DNA from: Tateyamaria omphalii
GTDB lineage: Bacteria; Pseudomonadota; Alphaproteobacteria; Rhodobacterales; Rhodobacteraceae
NCBI RefSeq assembly: GCF_019802125.1
Contig: NZ_JAHVHT010000002.1
Span: 248,001-312,000, forward strand
Length of the DNA stretch: 64,000 bases
Direction: 5' to 3'
Below, piece after piece: positions 52,531 through 62,592 of the stretch. Each line of letters begins with the position of its first letter. Position 1 is the stretch's first letter. The translations under genes and the position numbers were made by a program. The notes below the pieces were generated by a model. That model had not been told where the DNA came from. It saw nothing but the letters and a program-made list of their open reading frames with translations, and ran no database searches.

Positions 52531-55500
52531 CTAGGTACCCCCCACAGTATCGTCAAGATATTGAGTGCGCCCCAAGGCGACTGTCACGATATCGTGCGGA
52601 ATAGGCATGAGGGTGCAGGTATGTGTCCACAAAATACTCAGCCGAATTTCGCGATCCGGGTAAATCTGAGCGATTGCATGTGCATAGGCGCCCATCTGGC
52701 GCAACACACCCTCCGGTACCTGGCTCGGCTCTGTCGGCACAACGCGATTTGTCTTGAAGTCTACAATATGAATAGTCGTTGGCGTGACATGCAGCCGGTC
52801 GATCGTTCCATGTATTCGCGCATTACCCATGGGCGCGGTGATGGGCACTTCGGCAAGAACATCTCCTGCAAACAACCAGTCGAGATCTTGATCAGACAAA
52901 ACCTGTTGCGCTTGCTTTTTCGCCTCATCTTTCAAAGCTGCGCTGAGATCCGCGTCCGCCAATGCCCGCGCACCCTCGCCTTGCCCCTCGAGCAATGCGT
53001 GAACAACGGTGCCGAACAATTTGGCTGTTTCTTCATCCAGCCCGTCACCCGGCAGCGCCTTGGCACCGCCGAGATCGGACGGAGATAAGGTTTCCGTCTC
53101 GCTTTCGGACCGGGGGGCGGTATTGTTGAAATGCGCGGGCATCACCGGCTTAGGAACATGCAGCGCGTCGTCATCCTGCTGCGTGGTCAGAGACCACTCG
53201 CCATGTTCCAATCGCAACCCGGGCCCGGTTGGGGTATCAATGGCAGTCGCGCCGATGCTCTCCATCCCGGCTTGCACCCGTTGGTGCCAGTCACTGCCAT
53301 CCTTGCTCAATTCCCCCGCCGCACCGACAATCAGCCACTTTTCCGCACGTGTTAGAGCCACATACAGCAATCGCAGCGACTCTTCGCGCTGGGCTGTCTT
53401 CATCTCGTCCAGCCGAGAAGACAAACGCTCTGGCAATTGGCCGGATGGCATCTTCCAAACGGGCGTTTGATCAACTTCGACAATGGCATCCCGAATTTGA
53501 ATTTCACGCTTTCCGCATTCGGGCAGGATCACGACGGGTGCTTCAAGCCCCTTCGACCCATGAACCGTCATCACGCGGATTTGGTTTGACGCACTATCGA
53601 TCTGGCGTTTGACCTCCAGATCGTCGGTCTCCATCCAGGTCAGGAAACCGGTCAGGCTTGGCACTTCGTTCCGTTCATATGACAGAGCTTGGGACAGCAG
53701 GGCATTGATCCCATCCTCCGCCTCCGATCCAAGCCGCGCCAGCATGCGTTGACGCCCGCGATGGCGGGTCAAAACGCGCTCAATCAGATCGTAAGGCCGC
53801 AAAAAGTCCACGTTGTTCCGCAAGTCCCGAAGGACCGCGACCGTTTCCGGGTGGTCATCTGTCTTTGTGCGCAATGCACGCCACAACTCATCCTCTTCGC
53901 GGTGATGGGCGAGTGTAAACAAGTCTTGCTCTGACCAGCCAAACAAGGGGGATCGGAGCGCGGTCGCGAGCGACAGGCTGTCTTCGGGCGTGGCGAGAAA
54001 GGACAAAAGGGCAGCAAGGTCACGCACCGCCGTTTCTGCGCCAACCTTCAATCTGTCCGCTCCTGCGATCGGCAGGTTCAGCTCTTTGCAGGCTCGTATG
54101 ATGTTGGGAAAGATGCCGCCGCGCCGCTGGACAAGGATAAGAAAATCTCGCGGCTGCAGGGCGCGCGCGCCGTCCTTGTCCGGGATCGGAACCTTGTCGT
54201 CCAGCATCTGCTTGATCTGCCCTGCAACAGCCATGGCCAACGTGCGAAACTGGTGTTCCGGGCTGCGTCTGTCCACTGGATCAAACCAGTCGCGTTCGGG
54301 CGTTTTTTCCGGTTTCGGGACAAGCGGCCATAGGTCAACTCGCCCGGGAAGGTCGGTATTAAAGGCGATATGCGAACCACTGGCAAAGCCCGCATCCGCG
54401 TCATCCTCAAACACCTTGTCGACCATGTTCAAGATTGCCGGGGAAGACCGGAACGAAAAGTCGAGGCTCCTGTCCCATAAATTTTGACCTGACTTGGCCA
54501 GTTTAGAGCCGAATTCCGCCTGCATCCGATCAAACTCGCGCGGGTCGGCACCTTGGAACGAATAGATAGACTGTTTCTTGTCTCCCACCACGAAAATCGT
54601 GCGGGTAACGTCGGCGCGCGCGCCCTCCCCGCTGGAAAACTCTTCAGCCAGACGTCGTATTACATCCCATTGCAGCGGGCTGGTGTCCTGAGCCTCATCG
54701 ACCAGAATGTGGTCGATCCCACCGTCGAGCCGATAGAGCACCCACGCGGCCACCCGATCGTCACTCAGCAGTTGCTGCGCCTTCTGGATAAGGTCATCAA
54801 AATCCAGCCACCCGCGTCGTTTCTTAGCCTCTTGATAGAGGTCTGAAAAACGGCACGCGAAACGGTGCAATGCAACAGTATGTTCGGCGGATTCCAGCGC
54901 CAGACGTGCCTCGCGTGCGGTTTCCACACGTTCGATCAGGGCCTCAAGCGCAGGCAACAGATGCGCGGCCTGTGTCTGTGTCGCTTTTGTTGGGAACCGT
55001 TTCTTGCGGGTGCCCGACTGCGTCAGGAATGCCGCCTCGGCAATCGACAGGCTCGTATCGTCGAGCGCAATAAGGTCCTTCAGGATTTCACCGACCGCTT
55101 TGTCAGTTACACCCTGACCGGCCAAAATGGGCAGCAGATCCTGCAGCATCTGCCAATCACCCGGCGCAAAAGTCATCTCGACAAGCCGATCGCGCGTCAT
55201 GTCACGTGGATGGCCAAACAGCTCAAGCGCATCGCCCAAAGACATCTCGCGATACCCACTGCTACCCACGATCTCTCGGGTCAGGGACAGAAAGTCCTCG
55301 CCTTTGTACTGGCGCGCTATTCCCGCCAGCACGTCGGCATCGGGACCATCCGCTATCTGATCCACAAGCTCGGCCCGCAACAGGTCTGCTGCGCGATCTT
55401 CAATTTCCGTGAATTGGGGACTTACACCGGCTTCAAGCGGAAAACGCCGCAATAGAGACGCACAAAACGAGTGGATCGTCTGGATTTTGAGCCCACCCGG

Positions 55501-55848
55501 TGTCTCGATTGCCCGTGCAAACAGGGTGCGGGCATGGCGTAGCCCGTCCGTCGTGGGGATATCGGTCAGGCCAAGCTCCGCCAACTCCGCCCGCAGTGTA
55601 TCGTCGTCAAGCATCGCCCAAGCGCCCAAACGCTGGAACAGGCGGTTCTGCATCTCGGACGCGGCAGCTTTTGTATAAGTCAGGCACAAAATGTGCTGTG
55701 GTTCGACGTCTTCGAGCAGTAGTCGGGCGACACGGTCAGTCAGTACGCGGGTCTTGCCCGAGCCGGCATTCGCCGACAGCCAGGTCGACTGCATAGGCTG
55801 CGCCGCTTCCTGCTGGCGCAAGGTCGCATCGCTCAGGGGCGCGGTCAT
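52531..55848 (-). CDS. addA: Double-strand break repair helicase-nuclease AddA
   Basis: The 1105-residue protein is a UvrD-type helicase with Walker [17 protein letters not shown] (about 26-41), [14 protein letters not shown] as motif II, and a C-terminal RecB-like nuclease with HIVDFKTNR (D-x-K) that keeps the catalytic residues. With AddB it resects DNA ends and loads RecA, replacing RecBCD in alphaproteobacteria. Its start overlaps addB by 4 bases. Confidence 0.95.
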   Translation of the reverse strand: MTAPLSDATLRQQEAAQPMQSTWLSANAGSGKTRVLTDRVARLLLEDVEPQHILCLTYTKAAASEMQNRLFQRLGAWAMLDDDTLRAELAELGLTDIPTTDGLRHARTLFARAIETPGGLKIQTIHSFCASLLRRFPLEAGVSPQFTEIEDRAADLLRAELVDQIADGPDADVLAGIARQYKGEDFLSLTREIVGSSGYREMSLGDALELFGHPRDMTRDRLVEMTFAPGDWQMLQDLLPILAGQGVTDKAVGEILKDLIALDDTSLSIAEAAFLTQSGTRKKRFPTKATQTQAAHLLPALEALIERVETAREARLALESAEHTVALHRFACRFSDLYQEAKKRRGWLDFDDLIQKAQQLLSDDRVAAWVLYRLDGGIDHILVDEAQDTSPLQWDVIRRLAEEFSSGEGARADVTRTIFVVGDKKQSIYSFQGADPREFDRMQAEFGSKLAKSGQNLWDRSLDFSFRSSPAILNMVDKVFEDDADAGFASGSHIAFNTDLPGRVDLWPLVPKPEKTPERDWFDPVDRRSPEHQFRTLAMAVAGQIKQMLDDKVPIPDKDGARALQPRDFLILVQRRGGIFPNIIRACKELNLPIAGADRLKVGAETAVRDLAALLSFLATPEDSLSLATALRSPLFGWSEQDLFTLAHHREEDELWRALRTKTDDHPETVAVLRDLRNNVDFLRPYDLIERVLTRHRGRQRMLARLGSEAEDGINALLSQALSYERNEVPSLTGFLTWMETDDLEVKRQIDSASNQIRVMTVHGSKGLEAPVVILPECGKREIQIRDAIVEVDQTPVWKMPSGQLPERLSSRLDEMKTAQREESLRLLYVALTRAEKWLIVGAAGELSKDGSDWHQRVQAGMESIGATAIDTPTGPGLRLEHGEWSLTTQQDDDALHVPKPVMPAHFNNTAPRSESETETLSPSDLGGAKALPGDGLDEETAKLFGTVVHALLEGQGEGARALADADLSAALKDEAKKQAQQVLSDQDLDWLFAGDVLAEVPITAPMGNARIHGTIDRLHVTPTTIHIVDFKTNRVVPTEPSQVPEGVLRQMGAYAHAIAQIYPDREIRLSILWTHTCTLMPIPHDIVTVALGRTQYLDDTVGGT

Positions 55849-58796
55849 GTCAGCACCTCAGCCGTCGGCTCTCGGGTGACATCCCACTCTCCGAACCGTG
55901 CAAGTTGATCGTAGTCGCGCGCTTCTCGGTCTTCGTAAAGTGCCCGGCGTGAGGTGTAGCCCTTGTCACCCTCCAGATACGCGCTCAGCAGACCCACCAA
56001 ATCCGCGAGCACTTGTCGTGGTGTTTCAACGTCCAGGGGCGCGTCTTCGATCTTTGGGTTGCTGCCCATACCGATGAATTGCGCAGCGCGGATCGGGCGC
56101 GGGCCGAGCTTGGCAAACCCGCCCTCTTCCACCATCGCCGCTTCGATCAAGAGTTGCTTGTCGAAATGCTTCTGCTGATCTTTCGTTGGTGGCGATCCGG
56201 TCTTGTAGTCGTAGAGGATCACCGCGCCTTGGTCATCCACGTCAATTCTGTCCGCGCGTCCCTCGAGTTCGGTGCGGATTGCGGGCAATGTCAGTTTTCC
56301 GATGGCTTCGTTCTCGAACAGCGTTGGCGTCGCCACGATCTGACGCACCTTTTCCGTCTCTACGATCCAGGCGGCGGCACGCTCAAAACGGGCGAGCCAC
56401 AGCGCCCGTGCAGCAGGCCACGGCACATCGCGGCTTAACACATGGCGTGCGTGCTGCATGAGGGTCTCAGGTGTCAGCGCATCCCTGTTCTGCAACGTGT
56501 CGCGCACAAATCGCTCCATCACATCGTGTGATAGCATTCCACGCAGCAGCGCGTCCGGCGTCTGAACCAGGGGCCGCAGCGCGCGCAGGTGCAGGACGTG
56601 CTTGGCGTAGATGGCATAGGGATCGCGGATCAGCGTCTGTATCTCGGTCACCGTCAGGCGCCGAGGGCGGGCAGACACCGGCGGACAGGGCGAAGGGCGG
56701 TGCGCCTTGGGCGCATCGGGCGCCGCATCAAGCTGCCGGGCCAGCGACAGCCAATGGTTGCCGCGTGCGCGCATTTCCGTCCAATGATCGGCATGACCTG
56801 ATGCGACAAGGCCCTGCAAAAGATTACGCAACCGGTTCATCCAGCGTGACGGCACTGTTTCGGCGTCGTCAGAGCGTATGGATCGGGTCAACCAAACCTC
56901 AGGCGCCGCGATGGCCTGCTGGAAGTCATGGGCAGAGAGGCCGATCCGCCGTTCCGGCAGCAAGAGGCCGGCGTCGAACCGCATCTTGCGGTTCAGCCAC
57001 GGATCTGGCGCCGGTGCCTCGGGCCATGTGCCGTCGTTCAGACCGGCAAGGATCATAAGTTCGGCACCCTGCACCCGCGCCTCGAGCGTGCCCCAGATCA
57101 TGATGTCGGGATGGGGCGTGTCGCGGTCGCGCACGTCGTCGCCTTGCCGCAGAGCCGTCGCGACCAGACTTGCGTAGTCACGGGCCGACATCTCACCGCC
57201 ATGTGGCGCAGCTTCTGCCAGGCTGTCCATCACCTTGCGCGCCGCCTGACCGGCTTTCTTTTGCCACAGCTCTCCGGCATCTGCGCCACCCAGACCTTCG
57301 GCCAACGTCTCGGAAAGCGCGCGATGGTGCGAAACCCAAGTCTCGAGCGGCATCAGGGCGGACGTCTCGCGATCACATACCAGATCAGCCACCCACGCAG
57401 CCCAGGGTACAATTTCCTCTGTCTGGCGGGTGGCTTTCCGGGCGCATTCCTGCAGGCTGTCGGCGTCGGGATAAGGCAGACCATCCTTGCGCATCCGCAA
57501 TTCAAGGCGTTGCGTGTTGAGTTGATGCAGATTGCGGTTCGCACCTGAATGGGTCAGCGGATGCTTGAGCAGCGTCAGCAACGCTTCGGCATCCAGGGTC
57601 GCGTGAAAAAGCCCGGCAACATGGCGCAGGAAGCGCCCCGGTGGCGACAGGTGAAGCGGCGTTCCGGCGCTGTCGTCCGGCACAATTTCCCAGCGGTCGA
57701 GCGCGGCTGTGACCTGACGGGTCAGCATACGATCCGGCGTGATCAGTGCCGCCTTTTGCCCGTCCTCGGCCGCTTGCCTCAGGCGCATGGCGATGGCGAT
57801 GGCTTCGGCCCGCGGGGTATCGGCCTCGACCAGTGTCACCGCGCCGGTTGCGGCATCAAGTTCCGAAAGCGCGGGGCCTTCTTCGCGCCACGCATCAGTC
57901 ACGGGGGCCGGGCGCAGCGCAAGAGAGACAAGCGCGTTGCGTGCGTCCGACGCGGGTGACAGGTCTGTCCAGGCGCCCACATCGGAAGGATGCAACGCCA
58001 GCGCTTCGCACAGACGCAGGAAGCGATACTGCGGATGATCTTCAGCAGTTTTGTCATCTGCCAAGGTGTCCCAGACATGCCGCGGCATGTGATTGTCGAG
58101 ACCCGGCAGGACCACGGCACCCTGTGGCAGGCGGGCGATGGCTTCCATCAAGCGGAGGGTCGTTCCGCGCGAGCCCGTGGAACCAACGAGCAGTATCGGA
58201 TCATTGAGCGGGGTGTGAGACCAATGTTCGGCAAGCCGCAAAACCGTTTCACGTTGTCGCGCTTCCGGATCCGGAGCGCCTTGGCTGGCGTCAATGTAGT
58301 TTTGCGCGATGGCGATGAATTGCTGCGCGCGTGCCCAGTGCCCGGACTGGTCGGTTACGTCCAGCCGCGCAATGTCATCTGCACTCACGCCTTCGCCCTG
58401 CATCTCGTCCAACAGCGCTGCAAGGCTGTCGGCCAGATCGAACGGCCCTGCATCCGGGGCGAGTTCAGGCTGGTTTTCAATCAACGTCTTGATCAGTTGC
58501 GCCAGTTCCAGACGTCGCCGCAGCGGTGTTGCAGCGGGGGGTAGCGGATCATGGGGATCAAGATCTTCAAGCTGCGTGATCATGCGAACGCGCGGCAGCA
58601 GGCGCGCAGGGCCTTCGTCGAACAACGCGCGCAAGCGGCGGGCCATGCGGGTTGTGTTGACCAGAAGCGTGACGCGGGCCCATGCCTCTGGTGGAGCGGT
58701 TGCAAGCCGATCTTCGAGCCCGCGCACCACCGCGAGCGGAAAGTCGATGCCCGGCGCGCATCCAAAGACCCTCGCTTTGTCGCTTGGGTCAAACAT
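55845..58796 (-). CDS. addB: Double-strand break repair protein AddB (alphaproteobacterial type)
   Basis: Started at the ATG at 58796 (ATGTTTGA overlaps the murU stop by 8 bases), the protein has 983 residues. It lacks a clear helicase P-loop at the N-terminus, as expected for the inactivated-helicase alphaproteobacterial AddB, and ends with a RecB-family nuclease having ILYDYKTGSPPT as its D-x-K motif. The four-cysteine iron-sulfur clamp of Bacillus AddB is not seen. It forms a heterodimer with AddA. Confidence 0.93.
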   Translation of the reverse strand: MFDPSDKARVFGCAPGIDFPLAVVRGLEDRLATAPPEAWARVTLLVNTTRMARRLRALFDEGPARLLPRVRMITQLEDLDPHDPLPPAATPLRRRLELAQLIKTLIENQPELAPDAGPFDLADSLAALLDEMQGEGVSADDIARLDVTDQSGHWARAQQFIAIAQNYIDASQGAPDPEARQRETVLRLAEHWSHTPLNDPILLVGSTGSRGTTLRLMEAIARLPQGAVVLPGLDNHMPRHVWDTLADDKTAEDHPQYRFLRLCEALALHPSDVGAWTDLSPASDARNALVSLALRPAPVTDAWREEGPALSELDAATGAVTLVEADTPRAEAIAIAMRLRQAAEDGQKAALITPDRMLTRQVTAALDRWEIVPDDSAGTPLHLSPPGRFLRHVAGLFHATLDAEALLTLLKHPLTHSGANRNLHQLNTQRLELRMRKDGLPYPDADSLQECARKATRQTEEIVPWAAWVADLVCDRETSALMPLETWVSHHRALSETLAEGLGGADAGELWQKKAGQAARKVMDSLAEAAPHGGEMSARDYASLVATALRQGDDVRDRDTPHPDIMIWGTLEARVQGAELMILAGLNDGTWPEAPAPDPWLNRKMRFDAGLLLPERRIGLSAHDFQQAIAAPEVWLTRSIRSDDAETVPSRWMNRLRNLLQGLVASGHADHWTEMRARGNHWLSLARQLDAAPDAPKAHRPSPCPPVSARPRRLTVTEIQTLIRDPYAIYAKHVLHLRALRPLVQTPDALLRGMLSHDVMERFVRDTLQNRDALTPETLMQHARHVLSRDVPWPAARALWLARFERAAAWIVETEKVRQIVATPTLFENEAIGKLTLPAIRTELEGRADRIDVDDQGAVILYDYKTGSPPTKDQQKHFDKQLLIEAAMVEEGGFAKLGPRPIRAAQFIGMGSNPKIEDAPLDVETPRQVLADLVGLLSAYLEGDKGYTSRRALYEDREARDYDQLARFGEWDVTREPTAEVLT

Positions 58797-59481
58797 TGTG
58801 GTTCCGTAGCATCTGTTCGGCAATGTCGATCCCTTCGGGTCGTCCAACATCGGTCCACTGGCCGGGATACTCTACGCCATGAAGCCGCCCGTCATTTGCC
58901 ATTTCGTTCCAAACGACATTCAGGGAAAATGCCTTTTGCTGCACGTTGTGCAGGCGCGCAGTCTTCATGATCTGCACGCCACCGTAGACGAGATTGCCGC
59001 CGCGATGCAGCCGACCGCCTTCATCAACGTGAAAGTCGCCACCACCCTCTCTTCCATGGACGCGGGTCTCGGGAATGCAGACCAGCAAAGCGTCCATTCT
59101 GTCCGGATCCCATGCGTCGAGCGCCACCTTCAGCGGATTTGGACCTGACCAGATAACATCCGGATTGAGCGTCAAAACCGGGTCACTTTGTAGAAGCGGT
59201 AACGCGTTTCGCAGCCCGCCACCGGTTTCAAGGATCTCCGGTTCTTCCCGAACCGTGATGATCGACTGGCCGTCCAGATGTGTCTCAAGCATGTCCGGCA
59301 GGTAGTGCAGGTTGACCACCGTACGAGGCGGTTCCACCTCAGATACAAGACCAAGCGCACGGTCGATCAACGGCATCCCCGCCACTTTGATCAAGGGCTT
59401 TGGCTGTGCCTTGGTCAGGTGCCCCATCCGCGTTCCGAACCCCGCGGCAAAGACCATTATGGCAGGGGTATCGTTTTGCAT
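58789..59481 (-). CDS. murU: N-acetylmuramate alpha-1-phosphate uridylyltransferase (MurU-like)
   Basis: The 230-residue nucleotidyltransferase has the N-terminal motif FAAGFGTRMGHLTKAQPKPL, giving the NTP-binding loop and Lys, and the TLNPDVIWSG segment with the metal-binding Asp. Next to an AmgK-type kinase it is almost certainly MurU, which makes UDP-MurNAc from MurNAc-1-phosphate in a peptidoglycan recycling shortcut that avoids GlcN-based new synthesis and gives fosfomycin tolerance in other species. It overlaps amgK by 25 bp and addB by 8. Confidence 0.85.
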   Translation of the reverse strand: MQNDTPAIMVFAAGFGTRMGHLTKAQPKPLIKVAGMPLIDRALGLVSEVEPPRTVVNLHYLPDMLETHLDGQSIITVREEPEILETGGGLRNALPLLQSDPVLTLNPDVIWSGPNPLKVALDAWDPDRMDALLVCIPETRVHGREGGGDFHVDEGGRLHRGGNLVYGGVQIMKTARLHNVQQKAFSLNVVWNEMANDGRLHGVEYPGQWTDVGRPEGIDIAEQMLRNHNV

Positions 59482-60476
59482 TGGGATTTCAGACTGCTGA
59501 GAATGTCGTCGGTTGGCTCCGGCAGATGCATACGGACAAGCCGATCGAGATGGGATGCGGAGGGGTGCCTCAGGTTGGTTGTGATATGCTCCCAGACGCG
59601 TGGAATGAAGTCCACATAGTGCGGTTTGCCGTAAGCCAGAGAAAGACGGGCGAACACGCCCAGAATGCGCAGGTTACGTTGAAGACCCAGCAGCACATAT
59701 GCGTCAGTAAACGTTGCGGCGTCCGCGCCTGAACCATCAATATATCTGCCCAGCATCGCTTTTTGAACGTCCATCGACACGTCGCGTCGCGCGTCCTGCA
59801 GCACCGACACCAGATCATAGGCGGGATGGCCGAGCATAGCGTCCTGGTAGTCCAGCAATCCGACTTTCTGCACACCTTCACGACCTGGCAGCCAGATCAG
59901 GTTTTCCGCGTGATAATCGCGTTGGATGAGGACCGGTGCCATCGCGTCCAAGGGTGCCAACGCATTCTTCATACCCGTCGCGAAAGCACTGCGCGCATCG
60001 ATATCTACCGAACCGGTTGCACCGCGTTGATACCAGTCGAAGGCAAGGCAAGCGGCGTCCGTCATGACATATGCATCGTACCGGGGCAGATCCGGCGCCG
60101 CTGCCCCATGCAGATGAAGAAGCACGTCTGTCGCCGCTTCATAGAGGGGTGTTTCCAACGACGGTTGCGTTTTGAGTATGCGGGCGAACAGATCGTCGCC
60201 CAGATCTTCGATCAGCAGGAACCCGTTTCGGGCGTCCTGCGCAAAAATCTCGGGCGCGGATAATCCCGCATCTCGCAGATATGTGGTCACAGCGACGAAG
60301 GGGCGGACATCCTCACCCATCTCGGGGGGGGCATCCATGAGAATGCGTGTATGCCCGTCGCGAGACAGACGTTCGTATTTTCTGTTGGACGCATCGCCGG
60401 CAACCAGAACACGCGACGCGTCGACCCAGCCAGCTTCGGTCAGAAAGCGGTTTTTCAGCTCGGAACGATCAGACAC
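59457..60476 (-). CDS. amgK: N-acetylmuramate/N-acetylglucosamine kinase AmgK-like phosphotransferase
   Basis: The start is read as GTG at 60476 (GTGTCTGA overlaps the tsaE stop by 8 bases), giving 339 residues, the length of known AmgK. An aminoglycoside-phosphotransferase-like fold is shown by VLIQRDYHAENLIWLPG (catalytic Asp in the RDYH motif) and GLLDYQDAMLGHPAYDLVSVLQD. AmgK phosphorylates MurNAc at the anomeric position for MurU. A longer ATG-started form from 60560 would lie inside tsaE and is rejected. Confidence 0.86.
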   Translation of the reverse strand: MSDRSELKNRFLTEAGWVDASRVLVAGDASNRKYERLSRDGHTRILMDAPPEMGEDVRPFVAVTTYLRDAGLSAPEIFAQDARNGFLLIEDLGDDLFARILKTQPSLETPLYEAATDVLLHLHGAAAPDLPRYDAYVMTDAACLAFDWYQRGATGSVDIDARSAFATGMKNALAPLDAMAPVLIQRDYHAENLIWLPGREGVQKVGLLDYQDAMLGHPAYDLVSVLQDARRDVSMDVQKAMLGRYIDGSGADAATFTDAYVLLGLQRNLRILGVFARLSLAYGKPHYVDFIPRVWEHITTNLRHPSASHLDRLVRMHLPEPTDDILSSLKSQCKTIPLP

Positions 60477-60942
60477 GATGCGCCATGTCTGACAAACGAT
60501 CTTCCCAGCGCGCATTCGCCCATGACAGGCGCGCAGATCGGCCATCGCACTGCATGTCAATTGCGATGGTCAATGCGTCTTGTGGTGCCATGGCGCCCAG
60601 ACGATCCGGCCATTCGACCAGACAGATTGCGGTTTCAAAAGCGTCAAACAAGCCCAACTCGTCAATTTCGGTGTCTGATGAGATCCTGTACAGATCCGTA
60701 TGCCACAGCGGCCCATTCTTGGTGTCATATATCTGCACAAGCGTAAACGTCGGCGATGGGACATCTTCCCACTCGACCAGAAGCGACTGAATCAATGCCC
60801 GGGCAAAATGGGTTTTTCCAGCGCCCACGTCACCCTCGAGCAAAATCACGTCGCCGGGGCGCAGGGCCGCACCGATTGCGCGCGCAGCTTGTGCGGTGTC
60901 ATCTTCGGTCGGCCAGTGCAGGACAAGGGGGGCGGTCGTCAT
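60469..60942 (-). CDS. tsaE: tRNA threonylcarbamoyladenosine biosynthesis ATPase TsaE
   Basis: The 157-residue protein has Walker A GDVGAGKTHFARAL (37-50) and the PSPTFTLVQIYDT and LYRISSDTEIDELGL motifs typical of TsaE. It acts with TsaB, TsaD and TsaC in t6A37 synthesis, an essential modification. It is the first gene of the leftward series tsaE-amgK-murU-addB-addA; no promoter was assigned upstream. Confidence 0.95.
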   Translation of the reverse strand: MTTAPLVLHWPTEDDTAQAARAIGAALRPGDVILLEGDVGAGKTHFARALIQSLLVEWEDVPSPTFTLVQIYDTKNGPLWHTDLYRISSDTEIDELGLFDAFETAICLVEWPDRLGAMAPQDALTIAIDMQCDGRSARLSWANARWEDRLSDMAHRV

Positions 60943-60986
60943 CCTGTCAAACTACCGCCATTGCCTGCCGCTGCAAGTTGGAATGG

Positions 60987-62507
60987 TCAGGTCATGGCTT
61001 TGACGGTGCGGCCCGATACATGCTGAGCCTCACTGAACCTGATAAGTGTCGCACCCGCCGATATGGGTGATACATGCGCCCGGATCGGCCCCTTGTCGAT
61101 GTGTTTTAAATCCACGTCCCAAGCGGCCCGTTCGCCACACTTCATCACGTAGTCGCGCATGTCTCCCCATGCCGGATCCGGCGCGCATTTTTCCTGCCAT
61201 GCCTTCAGGCTGTCGACGATCGTCACGTCCGCAAAACTGTTGTCAGGGTCCAACATCCACATTTCGCGATACGCGGCGTTGCAGAACGTAAGTACCCCAG
61301 CAGAAGAGAAGACCACCAAGGCATCTTCGAAAGTGTCCATCAAAGATTGCCCCAATTCCAACTCGGCGCGGAAGTTGCGGGTGAGAGAGATTTCGGCAGT
61401 GATATCCTCGATCAAAAAGGCGATGGCGCCATCTGGATGTGGGCGACCGCTGACGCGATAGGTGTGTCCTGTGTCCAGGTTCCACGTCTCGTGATAGCTG
61501 CCATGCGATGCGGCATTGATCATTTCCGAGATTTCCTGCCGCCATGATCCATAGTTCTTGGGTTCGGGCATCACACGGTTGTCGCGCAGGCGATCAAAAA
61601 AGGACAGCATGTCGGGCCGTCCGCTCAGGAACTCCGCGGGCAACGAGGTCAGGTCAACCAAGGCCGGGTTGAACAGTGCCAGTTGCCCATTGCGGTCAAA
61701 GATCGCCAATCCGATGGACAATTGCGCAAAAGTCTTTGCCAGTGTCTGAACAAAATTGCGCTGGGCGACCTCGGCCTGAATGACGGCATTGATGTCCACC
61801 GCATGAAAGACGGTTGTATCGCCCACTTCAGTCGCGGTGACGTTGTACCACTCCGTGGTCCCGTTTCTATCCATCTTCACCGGCACCCGGATCGAGGACC
61901 GTCCGGTCACATCGCTGGGCGTGAAATGGAAGACCTCTTCCTGATCGTCGCCATCCGTCCTGCCGACCGCCGCTTGCAATGTCTTGTACGCCGTATTGCG
62001 CCAACAAATTGTCTTGGCGTCGTCCACCAGCCAGATCGGATACGGAGCTTCTGTTGCGGCCAGCCGCAAGGTGTCCAGTTCGAACTGGATCACCTTCAGC
62101 TTGTGTTCTGCATCGGGATCAGCCGCTGTCTTGTCGTCAATTTCGACCCGCGTCATCTCTGCTTCGCGGTGCAGGTGCAAGACAGCATTATCTCCACTGC
62201 TTGCCGCCCGCAGTGTGAGCGTTTCGATGCTCGGCAGATCGTCGTGATCGGGGAGACCGGGAAAACGTCCACCCAATCCAAGCCGCAGCGCTTGCCAATC
62301 TGTTGCACCGGGCTGTCGTTGCATGGTCGTTTGCGCCTGCGGCGTTGCATGCTGGAGGTCGGCACCTTCAAACAACAGCTCTATGCCCTCCATCGGGTGC
62401 TGTTGTGCGTAGGCCTCCGACCTGGATGTGCGTCGCAAGTACAAAGTACCCGCTGCCACCGCGCATAGGGCAGAGCCAACAACGACAATCAGTTCCAGCA
62501 CTGCCAT
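60987..62507 (-). CDS. Membrane-anchored PAS-domain protein without kinase domain
   Basis: Started at the ATG at 62507 behind AAGGT, the protein has 506 residues. A single N-terminal membrane segment (about 2-22, LELIVVVGSALCAVAAGTLYL) is followed by several PAS-like units: about 115-205 (PIWLVDDAKTICWRNTAY), about 260-360 (LSIGLAIFDRNGQLALFNPAL) and about 385-490 (LMDTFEDALVVFSSAGVLTF). No H-box or ATPase motif is found, so it is a sensor without its own output. A perfect CtrA-type box lies 45 bp upstream. It follows regB by 85 bp on the same strand. Confidence 0.83.
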   Translation of the reverse strand: MAVLELIVVVGSALCAVAAGTLYLRRTSRSEAYAQQHPMEGIELLFEGADLQHATPQAQTTMQRQPGATDWQALRLGLGGRFPGLPDHDDLPSIETLTLRAASSGDNAVLHLHREAEMTRVEIDDKTAADPDAEHKLKVIQFELDTLRLAATEAPYPIWLVDDAKTICWRNTAYKTLQAAVGRTDGDDQEEVFHFTPSDVTGRSSIRVPVKMDRNGTTEWYNVTATEVGDTTVFHAVDINAVIQAEVAQRNFVQTLAKTFAQLSIGLAIFDRNGQLALFNPALVDLTSLPAEFLSGRPDMLSFFDRLRDNRVMPEPKNYGSWRQEISEMINAASHGSYHETWNLDTGHTYRVSGRPHPDGAIAFLIEDITAEISLTRNFRAELELGQSLMDTFEDALVVFSSAGVLTFCNAAYREMWMLDPDNSFADVTIVDSLKAWQEKCAPDPAWGDMRDYVMKCGERAAWDVDLKHIDKGPIRAHVSPISAGATLIRFSEAQHVSGRTVKAMT

Positions 62508-62551
62508 CACGCGACCTTTCGCCACCTGACGACACTATTGAGTAATGATGG

Positions 62552-62566
62552 TTAACGCAGGCTTAA
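62552..62566. promoter_or_regulatory. CtrA-type binding site upstream of the PAS gene
   Basis: TTAACGCAGGCTTAA is a perfect TTAA-N7-TTAA, the consensus recognised by the alphaproteobacterial cell-cycle/motility regulator CtrA, with TTAAC at both half-sites on the plus strand. It is centred about 52 bp before the PAS-gene ATG, in the 85-bp gap between regB and that gene. Confidence 0.7.
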
Positions 62567-62592
62567 CACATGTCTCGAAAACCGTGATGCCG

